Shown: positions 58,901-64,000 of the stretch, piece after piece | Position numbering within the stretch: the stretch's first letter is position 1 | Layout of the letters: the number at the start of each line of letters is the position of its first letter | Origin: G963662265 sp963668545 | GTDB taxonomy: Bacteria; Spirochaetota; Spirochaetia; CADAEX01 | Direction: 5' to 3' | Assembly (NCBI GenBank): GCA_963668545.1 | Contig: OY764868.1 | Coordinates: 1,488,001 to 1,552,000, forward strand | Length of the DNA: 64,000 nt | The notes under the pieces: generated by a model | Seen by the model: only the letters and a program-made list of their open reading frames with translations | Told to the model about the DNA's origin: nothing | The model's database searches: none | Position numbers and translations under genes: made by a program

Positions 58901-59621
58901 TAATTTCCTCCGAATTGGTTTTTAATAATTCCCGAAGAAGGACAATTTCATTTGTTGTTATCGAAGATACAGAAAGATCTATAAACTGCTTCATAACTTC
59001 TTTATTATCTATAGTCCATACATATACAGGAATATTTCTGCTTTTTGCAAGTTTTACAAGTTCAGGTCTGCAGTCATTATAATCAATATTCAGACCGTAA
59101 AAATTTTCCTTTTCCACTGTTTCCAGAGTTTTATTGATAAATTCACTATAGTTTTCCGGATTTTCCGGAGCAGGATCCGCATTAAGAAGAACATGGAGAT
59201 CCCGGTTGAAATCATGTATCAACCTGATTTCATCTGTACGGCAGCCGGTGAAAAGTATGTTGTCTGAAATATTTTTTTCTTTAATCAGCTTTAATACAGA
59301 ATTGACTGCTCTGAGTTCTTTAATATCAAAATTAATTCCTATTGAATGACTTCTGATAAGTTCAACAATTCTATCCAGACGCAGTACTGAAGGTTTCAAT
59401 TCTGAAAGTTCAGAATAACTGATATCTTTTAAATGTTTTTTATCATCTTCTATGATTATATATGAATCATGATGAAGTACGGGAATCATATCAGAAGTGC
59501 ATCTCACATCAACTTCGATAAAATCCGGTCTGATACTGCAGGCGAATTCTATGTAATCCATGGAATTGATCTCTGTGTTTCCTGCGCCGTTATGTATCAT
59601 CATCGTAATATCGGATTTCAT
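58893..59621 (-). CDS. Glycerophosphodiester phosphodiesterase family protein
   Basis: A 242-residue TIM-barrel protein. IEVDVRCTSDMIPVLHHD contains the metal Glu/Asp pair and the second catalytic His of the GDPD family. At the first active-site motif the usual HRG is MIHNGAGNTE, so the Arg that binds phosphate is Asn. This could weaken or change the substrate. The C-terminal NIPVYVWTIDNKEVMKQFI is typical. No signal peptide is present, so it is cytoplasmic, like UgpQ. It overlaps both the permease (1 bp) and the ATPase (8 bp). Confidence 0.85.
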   Translation of the reverse strand: MKSDITMMIHNGAGNTEINSMDYIEFACSIRPDFIEVDVRCTSDMIPVLHHDSYIIIEDDKKHLKDISYSELSELKPSVLRLDRIVELIRSHSIGINFDIKELRAVNSVLKLIKEKNISDNILFTGCRTDEIRLIHDFNRDLHVLLNADPAPENPENYSEFINKTLETVEKENFYGLNIDYNDCRPELVKLAKSRNIPVYVWTIDNKEVMKQFIDLSVSSITTNEIVLLRELLKTNSEEING

Positions 59622-60448
59622 TATTTAAGCCCCATTGAAAAACCTTTTGTATAGTATTTATATACAAAGCTGGAAAATATAAGTATAGGAATTGTTGTCA
59701 ACAGACCTATTCCCATCAGTTCTCCCCAGAGTGTTTCATATTCTCCGATGAAATTCACAATTACAAGTGGAAGTGTCCTCAATGCCGGCGTTCTGATAAA
59801 CAGTAGTGCAAAAAGGAATTCGTCCCATGCCATGATAACGCTGAAAATAGTTGTTGCAATGACACCTGTTCTTGTAAGGGGAAAGACAACTTTCCACAGG
59901 ATATAATTTTTGCTGGCACCGTCAATAATAGCTGCTTCTTCATAATTTATTGGTAGTGATTTAAGAAAACCGAAAAGCATCCAGATGCAGTAGGGAATTG
60001 TATATACCTGATAAACAAGAATGAGACCCCAGAGGTTGTTTACAAGGCCGATATTTGAAAACATTGAATATATCGGAATTGCAAGAACTACCGGAGGTAG
60101 TATTTTTACAACAAGAATCCAGATCAGAAATATGTTCTTGAATTTCAGTGGGAAATTGAACCTCACAAGTGCATATGAAGCAGGAAATGCCAGAAGAATT
60201 GACAGCAGTGTGGAGGCAACAGCAACAAAGATACTGTTGAACATATTCCTGAAGAACCCTGATTCATATACACCAACATAATTCTGAAGTGTAGGATTAT
60301 GGGGATAAAGGGTCGGAACAGGATTGACTGCTTCTATAGGTGTTTTAAGTGATGTTGCAAAAATCCAGTAAATCGGAAACAGAATAACCAGAGTAATAAA
60401 TATCAGGAACAACCAGAAAATCAGTTTATTTTTTTTATTAATTACCAT
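59621..60448 (-). CDS. ABC sugar-type permease, MalG/UgpE family
   Basis: A 275-residue inner-membrane permease with six helices. The cytoplasmic EAA motif reads INYEEAAIIDGASKNYILWKVVFPLTRTGV (about 177-206), which contacts the ATPase. It follows the other permease after 1 bp and overlaps the GDPD gene by 1 bp. It is the MalG-like second permease of a carbohydrate uptake type 1 importer. Confidence 0.94.
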   Translation of the reverse strand: MVINKKNKLIFWLFLIFITLVILFPIYWIFATSLKTPIEAVNPVPTLYPHNPTLQNYVGVYESGFFRNMFNSIFVAVASTLLSILLAFPASYALVRFNFPLKFKNIFLIWILVVKILPPVVLAIPIYSMFSNIGLVNNLWGLILVYQVYTIPYCIWMLFGFLKSLPINYEEAAIIDGASKNYILWKVVFPLTRTGVIATTIFSVIMAWDEFLFALLFIRTPALRTLPLVIVNFIGEYETLWGELMGIGLLTTIPILIFSSFVYKYYTKGFSMGLK

Positions 60449-60449
60449 T

Positions 60450-61325
60450 CTAGTCCTCCTGAAAAATCTTTCTGATGTATACTACTGAAAACGCGGCAAT
60501 TACCATAAGTACAATCAGTGATGCTGCTGTTGCATTACCCATATTGAAGTATGAGAAACCTTCCCTGTAGATATATGTTGATACTGTTTCTGTGGAGTTC
60601 CCCGGCCCTCCCCCTGTAAGTGCGATAACTTTGCCGAAAAGTTTGAAAGTATCAATGGTTCTAAGCATCATTACCAGGAATATCTGGCTGCTGAGTATCG
60701 GAATAGTAATTTTCATCGCTGTCATGAAACTTCCCGCTCCGTCAATCTGGGCTGCTTCGAAAATTTCAGATGGGATAGAACTCATGGCAGCATTCATGAT
60801 AATGAATGCAAAGGGAGTCCACTGCCAGATATCGACAATAATAATCGAAAACATAGCCATGTTCTTGTTTATTAACCAGCCAAAAGGGGAAAAGCCGGCT
60901 GATGTTGTAAGGTAATTTAAAAGGCCGATATCATAGTGATAAAGGATTCGCCATACAGCACATACAACCATTGTTGAAAGCATCATGGGAAAAATAACAA
61001 TTGTCATGAACAGCTTTTTACCCTTGAATTCCCTGTAGAAAATAAAGGCTAGAAGTGTTCCCAGTGCTACTTCAGCAATTGTTGCACTGAAAGAAAAAAC
61101 AAGTGTATTCAGCAAAGCTCTCTGGAAAAGTTTATCCCCGATAACTTTAATATAGTTTCCGAAAGCAATAAACTTTTTTGCTCCGGAAAAAAAATCATAA
61201 TCAAATAATGATAAATAAATAACATTCAAAACAGGATAGACTGTCAGCCATAACATAAAAATTACAGCCGGGGCTATTATCAGATAAAAAAATGCCCCCC
61301 CGTTTTTTTCTTTAACAAATCTCAT
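60450..61325 (-). CDS. ABC sugar-type permease, MalF/UgpA family
   Basis: A 291-residue permease with six helices. The EAA motif reads PSEIFEAAQIDGAGSFMTAMKITIPIL. Start taken at ATG 61325 (MRFVKEKNGG) with GAGG upstream; the frame is open to 61355. It is separated from the binding-protein gene by a 239-bp gap that contains two hairpins. Confidence 0.93.
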   Translation of the reverse strand: MRFVKEKNGGAFFYLIIAPAVIFMLWLTVYPVLNVIYLSLFDYDFFSGAKKFIAFGNYIKVIGDKLFQRALLNTLVFSFSATIAEVALGTLLAFIFYREFKGKKLFMTIVIFPMMLSTMVVCAVWRILYHYDIGLLNYLTTSAGFSPFGWLINKNMAMFSIIIVDIWQWTPFAFIIMNAAMSSIPSEIFEAAQIDGAGSFMTAMKITIPILSSQIFLVMMLRTIDTFKLFGKVIALTGGGPGNSTETVSTYIYREGFSYFNMGNATAASLIVLMVIAAFSVVYIRKIFQED

Positions 61326-61459
61326 TTCATATCCTCTGACTGATAACTGATTCATGTTATACAGCTGCTGATTTCAGACACATTTAGACAATCAAAAAAT
61401 ATTTTCTGCGTTATCAGTATTATGTGTCATGAATTTTATAATTGGAAATATTTCTATTT

Positions 61460-61546
61460 TTCATGCGGCAGGTTTTCATCCTGCCGCATGAATATTACTA
61501 AAAAACAGTATTTCACCGGCCTGATCGCCGTCCTGGCTTGGCCGGT
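61460..61546. repeat. Two intercistronic hairpins in the ABC operon
   Basis: TTCATGCGGCAGG (61460-61472) pairs perfectly with CCTGCCGCATGAA (61480-61492), loop 7 nt. A second stem uses ACCGGCC (61515-61521) and GGCCGGT (61540-61546). Both lie between the binding-protein stop and the first permease start. Neither is followed by a U-tract on the minus strand, so an mRNA-stabilising or partial-termination role, raising binding protein over permease, is likely. Confidence 0.75.
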
Positions 61547-61564
61547 ATAAAAAACATCCTGTTT

Positions 61565-62830
61565 TTATTCAACTATAGCTTTGATATCTTTTTCTACCTG
61601 GGCAAGAGCTTCTTCTGCACTCATGTCTCCGATAAGAGCAAACTGAAGAGCTGTTCCGAGTTTGTCTTCAATCTGTTTCCATGCAGTTGTTCTTGTTCTT
61701 GCAACACCGTTTTTAAGTGCATCAAGCTGAGCAGGATACCATGGGTATTTTTTCTGAAGAGATTCTATAGCATAAACCTTTTCTCTTGTAGGAGGATTAC
61801 CTGTTGTTTCAGCCATTTTAACCTGCATATCATAACTGGTAGCAAACTTGAGAAAATCAAAAGCAGCTTTTTTATTTTTGGATGCTTCGGGAATAGCTGC
61901 AAGCCAGATACCGATCATCGGGGAAGAAGGTTTTACTTCACCGGGGTGCTTGATAACTTTTACCTTGCCTACAACTTTTGATACTGAAGGATCCTCAAGC
62001 TGATTGATCCAGCCCGGCCATACTTCAATTGCAGCTGCGGCAGTTCCTGTGTAAACAGCATCTTTTACCTGAGCAGACTGATACATTGAAACACCGTCCG
62101 GAGCATATTTTGAAAGTTCAAGGTAGTATTTGAGAGCATTGAGTGCTTCAGGTGAATTTACAGTTACATTGCCTGATTCATCAAGAATTTTAGCACCGTA
62201 TGACCAGAATATCGGGAGGAATCCTGTTACAATTGGATTTCCTTTTGATCCTCTGAAAATAACACCGTCTACACCGGATTCTTTTTCATCAATGGTTTTT
62301 ACAGCTTTAAGAAATTCAGACCATTTAACAGGTTCTTCAAATCCGTATTTTTTGAAAAGATCTGTTCTGTATGCAAAAAGCTCAACATTTCCTGCGAATG
62401 GAAGACTCAGAAGTTTTCCATTATCTGCATAAGGATATCTGCCTGTTTTGAGAGCAGGCTGAATAAAGTCCGGATCTACAGTTTCGCCAGCTTCCTTGTA
62501 CATTGCACCCAGATCTGCGAGCCATCCTGCTTTATGGTACTGTGTAGCATTTGGATCATCAATAAGGATGATATCATATGTACCTGTCTTACTCTTTAAA
62601 TCAATAACAGTTTTTTCATAAAGGCTTCCGCCTGAAAGCTTGAGTACTTCAAATGTAACTTCAGGGTGCATTGCTGTATAAGCATCTGCAGCCATCTGCA
62701 TTGAATCGCCATATGAGCCGTCTCTTCCTGCAATAGTAATCATTACTTTACCGGACTCTTCCTTTTTGCCGCCGGCAAAAACACTGAAAGCAGTAAGAAC
62801 GATAAGTGTAAAAACAATAAGTTTTTTCAT
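61565..62830 (-). CDS. ABC transporter extracellular solute-binding protein (family 1)
   Basis: A 421-residue sugar-type binding protein. The signal peptide MKKLIVFTLIVLTAFSVFA is followed by GGKKEESG, a pattern usual in spirochaete binding proteins; there is no lipobox Cys. The mature part has the family-1 SBP fold (VMITIAGRDGSYGDSMQMAADAY, then GTYDIILIDDPNATQYHKAGWLADLG). The substrate is not evident. Start taken at ATG 62830 with AGGAGG upstream. It leads the operon SBP-permease-permease-GDPD-ATPase, and its promoter carries a LacI-type operator. Confidence 0.94.
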   Translation of the reverse strand: MKKLIVFTLIVLTAFSVFAGGKKEESGKVMITIAGRDGSYGDSMQMAADAYTAMHPEVTFEVLKLSGGSLYEKTVIDLKSKTGTYDIILIDDPNATQYHKAGWLADLGAMYKEAGETVDPDFIQPALKTGRYPYADNGKLLSLPFAGNVELFAYRTDLFKKYGFEEPVKWSEFLKAVKTIDEKESGVDGVIFRGSKGNPIVTGFLPIFWSYGAKILDESGNVTVNSPEALNALKYYLELSKYAPDGVSMYQSAQVKDAVYTGTAAAAIEVWPGWINQLEDPSVSKVVGKVKVIKHPGEVKPSSPMIGIWLAAIPEASKNKKAAFDFLKFATSYDMQVKMAETTGNPPTREKVYAIESLQKKYPWYPAQLDALKNGVARTRTTAWKQIEDKLGTALQFALIGDMSAEEALAQVEKDIKAIVE

Positions 62831-62847
62831 ATTTTTTCCTCCTGATA

Positions 62848-62879
62848 TTACATGTATGAAACCGATCTTATACATGTAA
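62848..62879. promoter_or_regulatory. LacI-type operator of the ABC importer operon
   Basis: Arms TTACATGTAT (62848-62857) and ATACATGTAA (62870-62879) are perfect inverted copies separated by 12 bp. The centre of the whole 32-bp site falls on a CG step (62863-62864), as in LacI-family operators. It overlaps the predicted transcription start and lies 18-49 bp upstream of the binding-protein ATG. Confidence 0.75.
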
Positions 62880-62883
62880 CATC

Positions 62884-62913
62884 ATTATTGATGCCAAACC
62901 GGAAAATTGTCAA
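62884..62913 (-). promoter_or_regulatory. Promoter of the ABC importer operon
   Basis: On the minus strand, TTGACA at 62913-62908 and AATAAT at 62889-62884 with an 18-bp spacer. Transcription would begin near 62877, inside the operator at 62848-62879. Confidence 0.7.
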
Positions 62914-63065
62914 TAGGCAAACAATAATAAAACAATATTATTCAATGATTAAATTGAATAACTAAAAATTGGGAAGCAGCTATTATTTGTTTTCAGTTAT
63001 ATTTGAGAAAAGATTATCTGTATAAATAAAAGATATTAGCTTAAATAATTTAAAAATAATCAGGA

Positions 63066-64000
63066 TTATTTCTTTTTACAGGATTCCCTGATTATCAGCT
63101 CCGGCGGGAGAATGATTCTGGCATTAGGTCTGTCATTGTTTTCAATCATCCGGGAGAGTGTTTCCATGGCAAGTGTTCCGATTTCCCTCATGGGAACTTC
63201 AAGCGTTGTAAGCGAAGGATTGAGAAATTCAGCAAAAAAATTGTTGTCATAACCGGCAATGCATATATCCTCAGGTATCTTGATACCTGTTTTACGGCAG
63301 TAAAGTATCACTCCGAGTGCAGACCTGTCGTTATGGGCAAAAACAGCATCTACATTATCACTTAGAAGATATTTTTCAGCTATTTTGTAGCCGGAATCCT
63401 TGCTGAAATCCCCTTCCCTGATTATTAGATTATTTATATCAAAACCTTTTTCAAGAAGACCCATTTTAAAACCTGAAGTTCTGTCAATTGTATCTATATG
63501 GTTTGGAGGTCCTGAAATAATGAGAATACGCCTGAATCCCTGATCAACAAAGTATTCAGCAAGAGACCTACCGCCTCCGACATTGTCAACCTTGATAAAA
63601 GAGTAATCTTTTACAGGCTGTCCTATAAGTACAAAAGGTATTCCTATCCTGTTCATTTTAAGAAAAAGTTTTGTTTCTTTTTCGTAGTTTTCCATATTTC
63701 TTATTATTACACCGTCAACAATTTTCTGTGTAACAAGTTCAGTAACTGAATCTATATATTTGCGCCTTTTAAGTATGATATGAAAACCCTTGGAATCTGC
63801 AACATCCTCGATTGCATCAAGAAGATTAATATAGTATGGCTGATCCTTCCATCCATCCGGAACAACAACAGCTACAATCTTTGATTTACCCCCTGAAAGA
63901 GCCCTTGCCATTGAGTTGGGATGGTAATCCAGCTTTTCAATTGCATCATGGACAAGCTTATATGTTTCAGGGGTAACGCTTTTGTCATTGTTAAGTACAC
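63066..64000 (-). CDS. LacI-family transcriptional regulator, partial (5' end outside window)
   Basis: The frame is open from 63066 to the end of the window. Just inside the edge the translation reads LNNDKSVTPETYKLVHDAIEKLDYHP, the end of a LacI-type helix-turn-helix and the hinge helix, so the start lies just beyond position 64000. The remaining part is the periplasmic-binding-protein-like sensor domain (VVVPDGWKDQPYYINLLDAIEDV, then IGQPVKDYSFIKVDNVGGG, and FAHNDRSALGVILYCRKTG). A Met at 63911 is internal. It lies upstream of the ABC operon on the same strand and is the likely repressor at 62848-62879. Confidence 0.92.
   Translation of the reverse strand, partial: VLNNDKSVTPETYKLVHDAIEKLDYHPNSMARALSGGKSKIVAVVVPDGWKDQPYYINLLDAIEDVADSKGFHIILKRRKYIDSVTELVTQKIVDGVIIRNMENYEKETKLFLKMNRIGIPFVLIGQPVKDYSFIKVDNVGGGRSLAEYFVDQGFRRILIISGPPNHIDTIDRTSGFKMGLLEKGFDINNLIIREGDFSKDSGYKIAEKYLLSDNVDAVFAHNDRSALGVILYCRKTGIKIPEDICIAGYDNNFFAEFLNPSLTTLEVPMREIGTLAMETLSRMIENNDRPNARIILPPELIIRESCKKK

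Overview
The window looks like chromosome from a free-living or host-associated spirochaete (Spirochaetota) of fairly low G+C. This is inferred from the gene content. The order tamB-bamA-ompH has no tamA. There is a yebC-ruvC-ruvA-ruvB-queA block, a PEGA plus formylglycine-generating-enzyme-like protein, two type I signal peptidases in tandem, and a sugar-binding protein whose mature N-terminus is the Gly-Gly-Lys-Lys-Glu-Glu type common in this phylum. No rRNA or tRNA gene was seen; the only stable RNA recognised with confidence is tmRNA.

Layout. (1) 1-19724 is core: outer-membrane biogenesis (ompH/skp partial, bamA, tamB), tmk, a diguanylate cyclase, queA-ruvBAC-yebC, hemW, two lepB, then an FGE-like gene overlapping smpB, followed directly by ssrA. 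(2) About 19725-38214 is accessory DNA entered just after the 3' end of ssrA. It holds a complete IS66-type element, a lipoprotein, a pRiA4b ORF3-like protein with a DUF6155 protein, and a decayed rhuM. It continues with a large type I restriction-modification operon on the minus strand (hsdR, DUF262/DUF1524 protein, hsdM, AlbA-type ATP-binding protein, a 56-residue ORF resembling the hsdM tail, hsdS, AAA ATPase), a MNT/HEPN pair with a broken HEPN gene, and hicAB. (3) 38215-41011 holds an HD-GYP protein, a hypothetical protein, a candidate small RNA and a small HTH protein. (4) 41063-46507 is a full pyruvate dehydrogenase operon (aceE-aceF-lpd). (5) 46610-53510 holds Fe-S/CDGSH, hydrolase and peptidase genes. 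(6) 53589-56698 pairs an M20 amidohydrolase with a two-gene DUF3100-type membrane protein. (7) 57806-64000 is a sugar-type ABC importer operon with an embedded glycerophosphodiesterase-like gene, headed by a LacI-family regulator and a CpG-centred operator that can be placed on the sequence.

The most unusual part is the restriction operon. Two defence-like genes are spliced into it by ATGA-type translational overlaps, and the junction downstream of the inserted ATPase carries a second copy of the hsdM C-terminal tail. Other points worth checking are a promoter-terminator pair with no ORF (candidate sRNA), a thymidylate kinase P-loop with Thr in place of Lys, an 18-bp perfect inverted repeat exactly where the HEPN gene breaks off, and several start codons only 5 to 9 bp from their -10 box. 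No searches could be run. Family names come from motifs read in the translations, and repeat and promoter positions were read by eye.
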